Shown piece by piece: positions 55,668-64,000 of a stretch of DNA of 64,000 nt. The first letter of the stretch is position 1, and the number at the start of each line of letters is the position of its first letter. The stretch spans positions 1 to 64,000 of the forward strand of contig NZ_JABERI010000025.1 in the NCBI RefSeq assembly GCF_013004375.1. Direction: 5' to 3'. A model generated the notes under the pieces. The model did no database searches. It was not told the DNA's origin and was given only the letters and a program-made list of their open reading frames with translations. The DNA is from Acinetobacter terrae (GTDB lineage: Bacteria; Pseudomonadota; Gammaproteobacteria; Pseudomonadales; Moraxellaceae). Made by a program: the position numbers and the translations under genes.

Positions 55668-55707
55668 AAAAAGCATCTGGCTAAATATAATTTAGTAGAT
55701 GCTTTTT
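55668..55707 (-). terminator. Terminator of the ubiCA unit
   Basis: AAAAAGCATCT and AGATGCTTTTT form the outer stem, and CTAAA/TTTAG an inner one. Confidence 0.88.
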
Positions 55708-55736
55708 ATAAAATTAGCTTTCAGACCGACTCAGCA

Positions 55737-56615
55737 TTAAAGCAATGCAATAAAGATTCCAGCAAAAATAATCAGCCCCACCCAACGGTTATGACGAAAT
55801 GCCCAAAAGCAGAGTTGCGGATTTCTGTCTCTGGTTTTTGTCCACTGATAAATAAAGTCAGCCGCCACCACGAGCAAAGCCATTAAACCAAAAGGTACAA
55901 GTAAAGCCTCTCGGAACAAAGCTGCACCTATCAGCAACACACTTGCTGCCTGTAATAGCGAGATGATTTCAATGTCGTATTTTCCAAATAAAATTGCAGT
56001 TGATTTCACCCCGATTTTTAAATCGTATTCGCGGTCGGTAATCGCATATTGCGTATCGTAGGCCACTGTCCACGCTAAATTACCAAAGTATAAAAGCCAA
56101 CAGGTCAGATCAGGTGTTTGCCCAACTGCGGTATATGCCATTGGAATGGACCATGAAAATGCAGCACCTAAAAATACTTGCGGCAAGTGGGTATAGCGCT
56201 TCATAAATGGATATATAAAGGCTAAAAACAACGCCCCAAATGACCAGTAGAAGGTTTCTATCGGCAAGAAAAACAACAGACAGGCACTTGCAGCAACAAG
56301 AATTAAAAATACCCAGATGGCTTCTATCGGCTTAATTACACCCGTCGCTAAAGGCCGATCTTTGGTTCTGGCAACAGCGCCATCTACTTTACGATCCGCA
56401 AAGTCATTTATGGCACAGCCCGCGGCACGCATAAAAACCACACCCAAGATCATCAACAACAGTATTTTTAAGTTGGGTACGCCTTTGGCTGCAATCCACA
56501 ATGCCCACATGGTTGGCCAAAACACCAACTCTGTGCCAATCGGCTTATCAAAACGACATAAATAGTAATACGCTGCTAAACGCTCACGCCATGTAGTTTG
56601 TTGCGCAATGTCCAT
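55737..56615 (-). CDS. ubiA: 4-Hydroxybenzoate polyprenyltransferase
   Basis: UbiA attaches the isoprenoid chain to 4-hydroxybenzoate in ubiquinone synthesis, in the inner membrane. The 292-residue product has about eight helices and both Asp-rich motifs, NDFADRKVDG (near residue 70) and YAITDREYDLKIG (near 195). It lies 32 bp after ubiC on the same strand, so the two consecutive pathway steps are made together. Confidence 0.96.
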   Translation of the reverse strand: MDIAQQTTWRERLAAYYYLCRFDKPIGTELVFWPTMWALWIAAKGVPNLKILLLMILGVVFMRAAGCAINDFADRKVDGAVARTKDRPLATGVIKPIEAIWVFLILVAASACLLFFLPIETFYWSFGALFLAFIYPFMKRYTHLPQVFLGAAFSWSIPMAYTAVGQTPDLTCWLLYFGNLAWTVAYDTQYAITDREYDLKIGVKSTAILFGKYDIEIISLLQAASVLLIGAALFREALLVPFGLMALLVVAADFIYQWTKTRDRNPQLCFWAFRHNRWVGLIIFAGIFIALL

Positions 56616-56647
56616 GACTGTCCTTAACCAGGTTTCTGTTAAATATT

Positions 56648-57148
56648 TTATTGTGAAGTATTTTGCTGAATAAACTGTTCAAAAGCAGGCAAAAAAGTCT
56701 CTTGAACAATAAATTTACAACCATGCCAAGTATAGCAACTTTGCCGTGTCCAGCCATCTTCGAGCAGAATCACACGGCGCTCGCAATGTGGATTGGTGCG
56801 TTGAAACAAGAACCAGCCAATCGGCTTTTTGCCAATATGCTGAAAGATACGTGCATGAGATTGCAGACTTAAAATTGGAAAGATACTTTTCGCTTTGACC
56901 CAAGGCTCCGCTTCGCAGCCATATAAATAGCTTTCACGCACCCATGAGGTATGCTGATGTGGCATATTCATCCACTGGCTGTCGGCAAAGTTTAGACGCA
57001 AAAAACGCTCTTGGATGGGCTGTACTTTAAATAGTCCACCCGCCAAATCTGTCAGTTGCTGCGTAAGTGAACCCGATGCATACAACCATTCACGTAATTC
57101 AGCAGGAATCTGTTTATCCTGTCGTTTACATGCTCGCTTGTTTTGCAT
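56648..57148 (-). CDS. ubiC: Chorismate lyase
   Basis: UbiC makes 4-hydroxybenzoate and pyruvate from chorismate. The 166-residue length equals that of E. coli UbiC. The conserved Arg in WVRESYLYG and Glu in FIVQETFLP are at the expected places. It is the first gene of the ubiC-ubiA pair. Confidence 0.9.
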   Translation of the reverse strand: MQNKRACKRQDKQIPAELREWLYASGSLTQQLTDLAGGLFKVQPIQERFLRLNFADSQWMNMPHQHTSWVRESYLYGCEAEPWVKAKSIFPILSLQSHARIFQHIGKKPIGWFLFQRTNPHCERRVILLEDGWTRQSCYTWHGCKFIVQETFLPAFEQFIQQNTSQ

Positions 57149-57262
57149 AAATCCACTGCTCGTTTAGGTTGATTGATTTTAATCTCATGTATACATCATT
57201 TTAGCAATAACCGATGTTAACTCAGCCATCACCGTTTCCCTATCATATCCAATCAAATGCGA

Positions 57263-57538
57263 TTAGCAATTATCTGTTTTGGCAATCACTTCAAATTTGC
57301 CCTGCACTGTCTTGATTAAAATCATCCCTTCGGCACTCAAATAAAAACTTTGTGGATAGTCGAAATCGAGTGCCATTTCTGGATTTTTTAATGCCACAAA
57401 TTCTGCTTGTTTATAGTCTTCCACAGTGCGTCCCACTTCTACATAGGTCACGGCAGAAAAGTTCATTTTAAAACCTTGCTCATGATCTTTAGGATCAATC
57501 CATGGATAAAAGCTGGTGTGTTTTTTACGTTGCGCCAT
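57263..57538 (-). CDS. Conserved hypothetical protein
   Basis: The 91-residue soluble protein begins MAQRKKHTSFYPWIDPKDHE and has no recognised domain. It starts at the ATG at 57538; an upstream frame to 57568 has no support. It lies between glnA and ubiC on the same strand and follows the glnA terminator. Confidence 0.65.
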   Translation of the reverse strand: MAQRKKHTSFYPWIDPKDHEQGFKMNFSAVTYVEVGRTVEDYKQAEFVALKNPEMALDFDYPQSFYLSAEGMILIKTVQGKFEVIAKTDNC

Positions 57539-57575
57539 AATATTTACAATAATGAGTTTCAAAAACAATGATACA

Positions 57576-57603
57576 AAAAAACCCGCTACATGAGCGGGTT
57601 TTT
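57576..57603 (-). terminator. Terminator of glnA
   Basis: Minus-strand transcription reaches this hairpin 23 bp past the glnA stop: AAAAACCCGCT and AGCGGGTTTTT around ACATG. Confidence 0.92.
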
Positions 57604-57625
57604 AAAGCTTAAATTCGCGAAAGAA

Positions 57626-59041
57626 TTATAGGCTGTAGTACATATCAAACTCAACTGGGTGAGTAGTCGTGTTAAGACGACGTACTTCTTCAGTTTTAAG
57701 TTCGATATATGCATTAAGCATTTCTTTCGTGAACACGCCACCTTTTAACAAGTAGTCATGATCCGCTTCAAGTGCTTCAAGCGCCATTTCTAGGTTATGA
57801 GCAACTGTTGGGATTTTCGCTTCTTCTTCAGGAGGAAGATCATACAAGTTTTTATCAGCAGCTTCACCTGGGTGAATCTTGTTTTGAATACCGTCAAGAC
57901 CAGCCATCAACAATGCCGCAAAACCTAAGTACGGGTTCATCATTGGATCTGGGAAACGTGCTTCAATACGCTTGCCTTTAGGGCTAGAAACGTAAGGAAT
58001 ACGAATCGAAGCTGAACGGTTACGTGCTGAGTAAGCAAGCATAATCGGCGCTTCATAATGCGGAACCAAACGCTTGTACGAGTTTGTAGAAGGGTTTGTG
58101 ATTGCATTCAATGAACGAGCATGTTTGATCACACCGCCAATGAAGTACAACGCCATTTCTGACAAGCCTGCATATTCATCACCAGCAAACAAGTTCTTGC
58201 CATCTTTAGAGATAGACATGTGAACATGCATACCAGAACCGTTATCGCCAACCATTGGTTTAGGCATGAAGGTTGCAGTTTTAGCGTATTGATGCGCAAC
58301 ATTCCAAACAGCATATTTAAACTGTTGAACTTCGTCGGCTTTACGAACCATGGTGTTGAAGCTCACCCCAATTTCTAACTGGCAAGATGCAACTTCGTGG
58401 TGATGTACTTCTACACGACCAGGGCCCATGATGTCTTCGATTTTTGCACACATTTCTGCACGCATATCATGTGAAGAATCTACAGGAGGAACTGGGAAGT
58501 AACCACCTTTAACACGTGGACGGTGACCAGAGTTACCACCTTCGTAGTCTTTGTTGGTTGACCATGCAGCTTCTTCAGCGATTAATGTATGGCGCGCGCC
58601 AGACATATCGATTTCCCATTTTACTTCGTCAAAAACGAAGAATTCTGGTTCTGGGCCAAAGAATGCAGTATCACCAATACCAGTAGATTTTAAATATTCT
58701 TCTGCACGGCGAGCAATTGAACGTGGGTCACGGTCGTAACCTTGACCAGTTGAAGGCTCGATCACGTCACAAGTTACGACAACCGTTGCTTCAGCAAAGA
58801 ACGGGTCAAGGAAGCATGTTGCAGGATCTGGACGTAAAATCATGTCAGATGCTTCGATGCCTTTCCAACCGGCAATTGAAGAACCATCAAACATTTTACC
58901 GTCTTCAAATGTATCTTCGTCAATCGTATCTGCTGGGTAAGTTACGTGTTGCTCTTTACCCTTAGTATCAGTAAAGCGAAAATCGACCCATTTTGCGCCA
59001 CTTTCTTGGATGAGTTGAAGGACCTTGTTCGCCATGCTCAT
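57626..59041 (-). CDS. glnA: Glutamine synthetase, type I
   Basis: The 471-residue enzyme makes glutamine from glutamate, ammonia and [16 protein letters not shown], the metal-binding [20 protein letters not shown] and the C-terminal adenylylation Tyr in [11 protein letters not shown] are all intact, so GlnE-type control is likely. GGAG precedes the ATG at 59041 by 5 nt. No ntrB or ntrC follows, unlike in enterics. Confidence 0.98.
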   Translation of the reverse strand: MSMANKVLQLIQESGAKWVDFRFTDTKGKEQHVTYPADTIDEDTFEDGKMFDGSSIAGWKGIEASDMILRPDPATCFLDPFFAEATVVVTCDVIEPSTGQGYDRDPRSIARRAEEYLKSTGIGDTAFFGPEPEFFVFDEVKWEIDMSGARHTLIAEEAAWSTNKDYEGGNSGHRPRVKGGYFPVPPVDSSHDMRAEMCAKIEDIMGPGRVEVHHHEVASCQLEIGVSFNTMVRKADEVQQFKYAVWNVAHQYAKTATFMPKPMVGDNGSGMHVHMSISKDGKNLFAGDEYAGLSEMALYFIGGVIKHARSLNAITNPSTNSYKRLVPHYEAPIMLAYSARNRSASIRIPYVSSPKGKRIEARFPDPMMNPYLGFAALLMAGLDGIQNKIHPGEAADKNLYDLPPEEEAKIPTVAHNLEMALEALEADHDYLLKGGVFTKEMLNAYIELKTEEVRRLNTTTHPVEFDMYYSL

Positions 59042-59189
59042 TGTGCTCCGATGATTTTTTGTTGCACCTGTTAAGTGCGTGTTAGTAGTTGGCAGTTATA
59101 AAGCAAATCCCGTACCAACTTTAAAAAACAAAGATAAAATATTGAATTCTTTATCAGAATAGAAGATTTAGATACTTTAGTTTGACGCT

Positions 59190-59223
59190 ATTATACTGTG
59201 TGCAAATGTAAATGCACCATATT
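59190..59223 (-). promoter_or_regulatory. glnA promoter with overlapping dyad
   Basis: On the minus strand the -10 TATAAT is at 59195-59190, with a poor -35 (GGTGCA) 17 nt upstream. The dyad GTGCA-N8-TGCAC (59200-59217) covers the spacer and reaches into the -35. It may be an operator for a nitrogen regulator. Spacing of GG and GC elements does not fit sigma-54. Confidence 0.45.
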
Positions 59224-60187
59224 CAAACACTCTTAATTACTTTTGCTTAAAAAGCCGCTTTCAGTGTATCAAAATGGTGCGAATTTGTTTTTAAAAGTTG
59301 TAAATGAGCCTTGTTTCCATCTATTTGGTTCAATTTTCTTTGCATCAGATTAAAATAAATACTTAAAAATCAATTTTCATCCATGTCGATGATTTAATTA
59401 CTTAATATTTCAACTATTTAATTTTAATTCCTTCTATAAATTTAAATTTAGAAGATGATTATCTTATTATTTTTTCACGATTTTATATTCAAGAAAGTTT
59501 GACTAGCAGATTTTTTCAGCACTTGAATAAAGAAAGGCTGTGCGCCATTTTGGTGATTAAGCTTAGATCTCATTTCCTTCTATTTATGCTTCTTTATTAA
59601 GTTCAGCTTCAACTGATCAAATTTAATACAAATAAAACTTACTTATAGTTAGCCTATTACTTAAATTCAATTTTATCGCCTCATTGATTGCTTTTAAATC
59701 TAAATAAAGCCTCCATTTTATTTAAAATGGTTTCAAGGGTTGAAATAAAAAGCAATGAATTTCATTCAATATAAAATGTAAATAAATCAGCTTATTTTGA
59801 TCCTGTGATTCCTCTAAAATCATTATCATAGAAATAGTTCAGCAGAAAATGCTTATTTTTTGCTATGATTATTCGCACTCCATTTTTGACTTGTTTTTAT
59901 TCGCCTCATTTATATCAGGCTGGCCATTAAAAACAGCAATCCTGCGAGTATTCCTGGACTATTCGAGCACATATAAGTGCGTAAATTTCAATAGGTTAGC
60001 TCATGCTTTTAATGATCGAAAATAACCACTGCAATTAAATACAATAAAATGCTATTAAAACAAAATCAGCAAGCCTTTATTTTTAAACTATTCGCCTTAA
60101 ATGCTATTAAATAGAATTAAATTGAATTAATCACTTTTGTGAGTAATATAGTGAGTAACGCCTCGGTTTTTCCAAGTTACTCACACA
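59224..60187. other. Gene-free stretch between glnA and the prophage integrase
   Basis: About 960 bp without a gene. A perfect palindrome CCATTTTA-TT-TAAAATGG lies at 59713-59730. No tRNA is present to serve as an attachment site. The chromosome-prophage junction should lie here, but I cannot locate the core repeat from one end alone. Confidence 0.4.
60151..60184. repeat. Inverted repeat just before the integrase start
   Basis: GTGAGTAAC (60151-60159) and GTTACTCAC (60176-60184) are perfect 9-bp arms ending 3 nt before the ATG; a third copy, GTGAGTAA, lies at 60139. The hairpin would cover the ribosome binding site. It could be an integrase arm-type or autoregulatory site. Confidence 0.5.
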
Positions 60188-61405
60188 ATGCTTAACGATA
60201 CTAAAATTAAAAAACTTAAACCCATGGATAAACCGTATCGAATTGCTGATCAGGGTGGTCTTTGTATTGAGGTTCGTTCAACTGGTGCAAAGCTCTGGCG
60301 AGTACGTTATCGTTTTGCGGGTAAAGCATCTATGATTAGCTTGGGTGAATATCCGATTATTGGTTTAGCGGATGCCAGACAAAAACAAGAAGAGATAAAA
60401 ACATTGCTCGCAAACAATATTGATCCAGCTGCACATCGTCAGCAGCAAAAATTAGACTTGAATAATATTGATAAAAATAGCTTTGCAATTATCGCAAATG
60501 AATATGCGGCTGAGCGATTAAGAGAAAAGTCTCAAACCTATATCGATGCTTTTCACAGGTCCATGGAAAAAGATGTATTCGGTGTGATTGGTCATAAAAA
60601 TATTAAAGATATCACATCTGCCGACGTGCTTAAGATTATGCAGAATACGGTCAAGCGTATACAGGATCAGAACAACCGGGGTACTGGTGAAGTCACAGCA
60701 ATTGAGAATAGGAAGAAGATTGGCTCTGTGATGAGATATGCCATTGCGACATTAAGAGCTGAGAACGACCCGACTTATGCGGTACGTGAGGTGATTGAGC
60801 GCCCAGAGGTTGAGCATGCACGACCTTTAACACTGACTGAAAGAAAGTATTTTAGATCAAGAATCAACAGCTATGGTGGTGCTGAGTCTACAGTGAATTC
60901 AATCCTATGCTTGTTTTACACAATGCTTAGAACGATTGAGATTAGGCGTATGCAGTGGTCTTTTGTCGATTTTGAAAATAGAACTATTACTTTTGAAAAA
61001 CAGACACGTGAACAAATCAAGAAAGGCATGCGACTTACCAAGAAAAATAAGACGCATATTGTTCCAATGTCTGAACAGGTTTATCAATTATTGCTGCGTC
61101 AGAAAAAACTTACAGGTCGTAAAAAGCATGTATTTGAGGCTGTTTATAATGGCGGCATGATGCCAGCAACTACAATCAATCGAGCATTGCAGTACATCAT
61201 GCAAAATGTCACAGCACATGATTTTAGAGCTACCGCATCAACTTTATTAAATGAGCTTGGTTATGATGAGAAATGGATTGAAAAGCAATTAGCCCACCAA
61301 GAAGCCAATAAAACCAAAGCAACTTACGACCATTCAAAGCATCTAACTGAACGCAGAAAAATGCTTCAGGATTGGGCAAATATTATTGATAGTTGGAAAG
61401 AATAG
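60188..61405 (+). CDS. Tyrosine integrase of a prophage
   Basis: The 405-residue recombinase has the DUF4102 arm-binding domain (residues 1-80, YRIADQGGLCIEVRSTG), a core-binding domain and a C-terminal catalytic domain with Arg in MLRTIEIRRMQW, HDFRAT (His and Arg) and the nucleophile Tyr in ATYDHSKH. All catalytic residues are visible, so it should be active. The ATG at 60188 has no ribosome binding site and lies behind a hairpin. Confidence 0.93.
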   Translation: MLNDTKIKKLKPMDKPYRIADQGGLCIEVRSTGAKLWRVRYRFAGKASMISLGEYPIIGLADARQKQEEIKTLLANNIDPAAHRQQQKLDLNNIDKNSFAIIANEYAAERLREKSQTYIDAFHRSMEKDVFGVIGHKNIKDITSADVLKIMQNTVKRIQDQNNRGTGEVTAIENRKKIGSVMRYAIATLRAENDPTYAVREVIERPEVEHARPLTLTERKYFRSRINSYGGAESTVNSILCLFYTMLRTIEIRRMQWSFVDFENRTITFEKQTREQIKKGMRLTKKNKTHIVPMSEQVYQLLLRQKKLTGRKKHVFEAVYNGGMMPATTINRALQYIMQNVTAHDFRATASTLLNELGYDEKWIEKQLAHQEANKTKATYDHSKHLTERRKMLQDWANIIDSWKE

Positions 61406-61430
61406 CCCTCACATGAGGGCTTTATCTTTT
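61404..61430. terminator. Terminator between integrase and lysis genes
   Basis: GCCCTCA and TGAGGGC form a stem directly after the integrase stop, followed by TTTATCTTTT. Confidence 0.8.
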
Positions 61431-61689
61431 AATACCGCTTACTATTAAATACCGACTTCGCAAAGTCAATAAAAGTAATGATGACTTTCGCCCAGCGTTC
61501 CCAATTTTGACCAAGATCGGTGATAAATGATTTTACGAACGCCAGTACCCATGCTTTTTTATCAGCACCAGATTCACGCTCTTTCTCGGCTGCATCCATG
61601 GCATTTGTGGCGGTTTGATAAATTTCACGCCCGACGTCCACAGCATCAACAAAATTAGAGAGTGCACCAGTAATAGTTAGTGTGGTCAT
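61429..61689 (-). CDS. Phage protein of unknown function in the lysis module
   Basis: The 86-residue product has an amphipathic C-terminal helix (WAKVIITFIDFAKSVF) and no recognised motif. It overlaps the endolysin stop by 1 nt (TAATG) and is last in the lysis cassette. It might be a spanin-like or antiholin component, but there is no direct evidence. Confidence 0.7.
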   Translation of the reverse strand: MTTLTITGALSNFVDAVDVGREIYQTATNAMDAAEKERESGADKKAWVLAFVKSFITDLGQNWERWAKVIITFIDFAKSVFNSKRY

Positions 61690-62333
61690 TATTTATATCC
61701 CCATGGTAATTGAAAGTGTGGTCCATCTTTAAAGGTTTTCCAGTCACCGCCCCATTCGATCGGAATATCGAGTTCTTTGGCTGCTTGCTTCATGGCTTTT
61801 TCGATCTGGTAGTAGTATTTCCAATCCCATGACACCGTGCCATTTACCCATGCACCAAGATCAACTGCATGGCCTGTAAGGTGGCGTGAATTTTTGGTCT
61901 GACTTGCACCTTGCTTTACAAGTTCGGCTTGTCTTGCTGCGGTACGCACACCTTCAATTACAGTGAAATCGCATTCAGAGATTTGAATAGCTCGTTTAAC
62001 CACTTTCACTAAATCAGGATGCACGCCTTTTAAATTATTGATTGAGCGCACACCGAGCATGAATATTTTTTGTGTAGTGGGTAGCACACTTGCAAAGGCT
62101 TGGATTTGTGCTGAACTTGTGGATTGATGCAATTCAGGCTGTGCAATCTTTTTACCAATCCATGCCAGTGCTGGAATGATAATCCCGATAATTAAGGCGT
62201 GATGTTGTTGTGGAATAACTTGGAAATCTAAGGCCCATTGCAATGCAGGAATTAATACGAGCATTAAAAAAGCCCCCAAGATTGGGAGCTTTACGGAAAG
62301 ATATTTCCAGGCACCTTCGTTTATAAACTTCAT
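61689..62333 (-). CDS. Membrane-anchored M15-type phage endolysin
   Basis: The 214-residue product joins two N-terminal transmembrane helices (about residues 14-32 and 43-61) to an M15 peptidase domain. Zinc ligands are visible as SRHLTGHAVDLGAW (His and Asp) and the final GPHFQLPWGY. The enzyme should cut the L-Ala-D-Glu or D-Ala-D-Ala peptide bond in peptidoglycan. The two helices resemble a holin-like anchor, unusual for M15 endolysins. It overlaps both neighbours by 1 nt, so all three are co-translated. Confidence 0.85.
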   Translation of the reverse strand: MKFINEGAWKYLSVKLPILGAFLMLVLIPALQWALDFQVIPQQHHALIIGIIIPALAWIGKKIAQPELHQSTSSAQIQAFASVLPTTQKIFMLGVRSINNLKGVHPDLVKVVKRAIQISECDFTVIEGVRTAARQAELVKQGASQTKNSRHLTGHAVDLGAWVNGTVSWDWKYYYQIEKAMKQAAKELDIPIEWGGDWKTFKDGPHFQLPWGYK

Positions 62334-62578
62334 TAATCTTCTCTCAGTCTCTTTAGTGTTAATTCGTGGATTTCTTGAGCGCGTTTATTTTCCTGTCGTC
62401 GGTAGTACCAATTCACTATCAAACCTGCCATGGCTACAAAAAGCCCTGCCCATGGCAATATGTCTATTGATAAGAGCCAAGCGAAAAAGCCGCCTAGACC
62501 TCCGATGTATGTTGTCTTACTTGCAACATCGCTAATGACTGCTGCTGTTTCTGCTGTTAAATGCGCCCTATCAGCCAT
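62333..62578 (-). CDS. Phage holin
   Basis: The 81-residue product has two hydrophobic segments (around residues 25-42 and 45-61) and a charged C-terminal tail, as in class II holins. It should form the membrane lesion that times lysis. AGGGGG about 5 nt before the ATG at 62578 sets the start; the frame to 62617 runs through a terminator. It is directly upstream of the endolysin. Confidence 0.8.
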   Translation of the reverse strand: MADRAHLTAETAAVISDVASKTTYIGGLGGFFAWLLSIDILPWAGLFVAMAGLIVNWYYRRQENKRAQEIHELTLKRLRED

Positions 62579-62600
62579 TGCGCCCCCTAAAAATTTGGCA

Positions 62601-62631
62601 ATAAAAAACCCGGTCAAATTAAAGCCGGGTT
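62601..62631 (-). terminator. Terminator of the tail-spike gene
   Basis: AACCCGG and CCGGGTT surround an 11-nt loop and are followed on the minus strand by TTTTTTATT. Confidence 0.82.
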
Positions 62632-62655
62632 GGTTGTAGATTGCTTTATTAATCG

Positions 62656-64000
62656 CTAGATTGACGCGCTTACTGTGACATAAGGCGTTGTGTTTAATCC
62701 GTTAGCAACTTTCATTTTTACAGCAACCTTAATATCCGTTGCTGAAATTGCCGATACATACACATACTGAATTTCAGCAGTAGATGACAAGCCTGTAGGG
62801 GTATCAACAATCGAAACTTGAATATCTTTAATTGCAGGCGAGTAAATCAAGTTGTGCGGGATTGTTAGTTCTTGTGCTGTTGTTATGGTTGGGTCGAATG
62901 AAGCTACGCCAGTAAACTCTACAGATTTAACTTTAATGGCTGTATCAACAATATCAATATCCCATTTTTGACCAGGGTTGGATTTTTCAACACCTTCAAA
63001 GACGGTTGTAACACCAGAGCCGTGCATCTCAATTTTTTCTATTCGAGGGTTTGTGCCAATAGTTCTTAGCCCGACAGGGCAGTTTGTTACAGCCCCACCA
63101 ACAAAGAAGTTTTGACGCGCAGCATTATTACTGTTTCGAACAACTACAGCAGACGCAGCACCATCAAATCCACTATTGCCCACAATGTTATTTACAATGT
63201 ATTGCCCGATTGAATTGCTACTTGCTACAGCATCACAATAGATAGCGTGTCCAGCTTTACCGAAGCCATCAACGCGATATGTGCCGATACAACAATTAAA
63301 GCCTTTTAGGTGCAAGTGGTTTTGCCCTGTCATTCCTGAGCCGCTATGATCCGAACGAATCGTGTTAATTATAAGCCCTGCAGTTGATTTTATATCAATG
63401 TTGGGGAATGTGCCTACTGAAGCGTGTGGAGGATCAGCGTATGCAACACCACCCTTCACATTGTGAACCTGTAATTTATCAATGATTCCATATACAGGTG
63501 CGTAAACATCAATACCACCTAATACAGACTCAGAGATCATCAGGTCTGCATTGATACGCCCATCAACCAGGCGAATACCATAACCGACATAATTACCGAA
63601 TGAGTGGATGACACCAATTTCAGCACCTTTCTCAAACACAATACCATCAAGCCTGCCCAGTGTTGGGTAGTTTGGACTTGACCATAATGTGTAGTTTCGC
63701 GCATCGGCGCTTGTAATTTTACCCGCACCCTTCTGGATTACTTTAGATAAAATAATATCTGGCGCACCTTTAAAGATTAAACCTTCATGTGCTGTGTCGA
63801 AAATAACAAGGTTAATGTCTGCATCACGAATAATACCGTTTTCAAAATCTTCACTTCCGCCATACTCAAGCCACACACCAACACCATCAGAATTGACCGA
63901 CTTTACGTGTAGTTTGTACTTGGTGCCGTAAATAAATAAATTCCCTTTGCCGAAATTATTTATATATGCGTCATTCTGAATATAGTTACCATCCAACTGG
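62656..64000 (-). CDS. Phage tail-spike-like beta-helix protein, 5' end outside the window
   Basis: At least 448 residues of an Asn/Gly/Ser-rich protein with many short hydrophobic strands, the pattern of a right-handed parallel beta-helix found in phage tail spikes and polysaccharide depolymerases. A distinct C-terminal domain of about 100 residues follows (FDPTITTAQELTIPHNL onward). In Acinetobacter phages such spikes degrade capsule; catalytic residues cannot be named here. The frame is open to the window edge, so the N-terminal virion-anchoring part is missing. Confidence 0.78.
   Translation of the reverse strand, partial: QLDGNYIQNDAYINNFGKGNLFIYGTKYKLHVKSVNSDGVGVWLEYGGSEDFENGIIRDADINLVIFDTAHEGLIFKGAPDIILSKVIQKGAGKITSADARNYTLWSSPNYPTLGRLDGIVFEKGAEIGVIHSFGNYVGYGIRLVDGRINADLMISESVLGGIDVYAPVYGIIDKLQVHNVKGGVAYADPPHASVGTFPNIDIKSTAGLIINTIRSDHSGSGMTGQNHLHLKGFNCCIGTYRVDGFGKAGHAIYCDAVASSNSIGQYIVNNIVGNSGFDGAASAVVVRNSNNAARQNFFVGGAVTNCPVGLRTIGTNPRIEKIEMHGSGVTTVFEGVEKSNPGQKWDIDIVDTAIKVKSVEFTGVASFDPTITTAQELTIPHNLIYSPAIKDIQVSIVDTPTGLSSTAEIQYVYVSAISATDIKVAVKMKVANGLNTTPYVTVSASI

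Larger units (their letters stand above)
60188..64000. mobile_element. Left end of a prophage
   Basis: The intact integrase points right, and lysis and tail genes on the opposite strand point toward it, the common arrangement at one end of a temperate phage genome. The right end is outside the window. Confidence 0.85.

Noticed and set aside
59190..59223. Sigma-54 promoter for glnA
   Set aside because: GG and GC elements are 15 nt apart, not 12, and the consensus is poor.
62579..62617. N-terminal extension of the holin
   Set aside because: It runs through the tail-spike terminator; the ATG at 62578 has a strong ribosome binding site.
60188..64000. Defence island or new phage-encoded system at the right edge
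   Set aside because: Only integrase, lysis and tail-spike genes are visible; nothing suggests defence functions.

Overview
This is a low-GC gammaproteobacterial chromosome segment that I assign to Acinetobacter. The assignment is inferred from gene families and content: dimeric and monomeric NADP-isocitrate dehydrogenases side by side, ubiC-ubiA, an rpsB-tsf pair divergent from map, NDH-2, a trimeric autotransporter, and many small proteins of the Acinetobacter type. I cannot fix the species. Most of the window is ordinary core chromosome. Genes are short transcription units closed by clear hairpin-plus-T terminators, and start codons are mostly ATG with a few GTG or TTG.

Layout. Positions 1-21.9 kb hold housekeeping and metabolic genes: an MFS transporter, an M23 lipoprotein, icd, an RluE-like pseudouridine synthase, monomeric icd, a doubly frameshifted membrane gene, an M61 peptidase, D,D-carboxypeptidase, NDH-2, SlyD, a Crp/Fnr regulator with a TauD-type dioxygenase, rnk, glyA, a secreted lipase-like lipoprotein, an exonuclease and small unknowns. 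Positions 22-23.4 kb carry a candidate 140-nt small RNA and a serine-acetyltransferase-like gene.

Positions 23.44-34.02 kb look like a decayed genomic island. A complete tRNA-Arg(CCG) lies at the right end with an integrase remnant beside it, and a 31-nt copy of a tRNA 3' end lies at the left end. Between them are a two-partner secretion pair (a short repeat-tailed TpsA and its TpsB), about 1.7 kb of extremely AT-rich DNA, a MetF-like/MetE-like gene pair, a trimeric autotransporter broken by three frameshifts, and a cobalamin riboswitch that no longer heads an intact gene.

Positions 34-59 kb return to core genes: a YadG/YadH ABC transporter with queF, a lytic transglycosylase and RlpA, an amidohydrolase, tsf, rpsB, map, an aspartate aminotransferase, a DegS-like protease, Nif3-like protein, sodB, four tRNA-Asn genes in three units with matching promoters, ubiA, ubiC and glnA.

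From 60.2 kb to the right edge is one end of a prophage: a tyrosine integrase, then lysis genes (a small unknown protein, a membrane-anchored M15 endolysin and a holin) and a beta-helix tail-spike gene that runs off the window.

I see no CRISPR array and no intact insertion sequence. I found no clearly new defence or metabolic system. The best leads are the tRNA-Arg island, the orphaned B12 riboswitch, the small repeat-tailed TpsA and the candidate small RNA.
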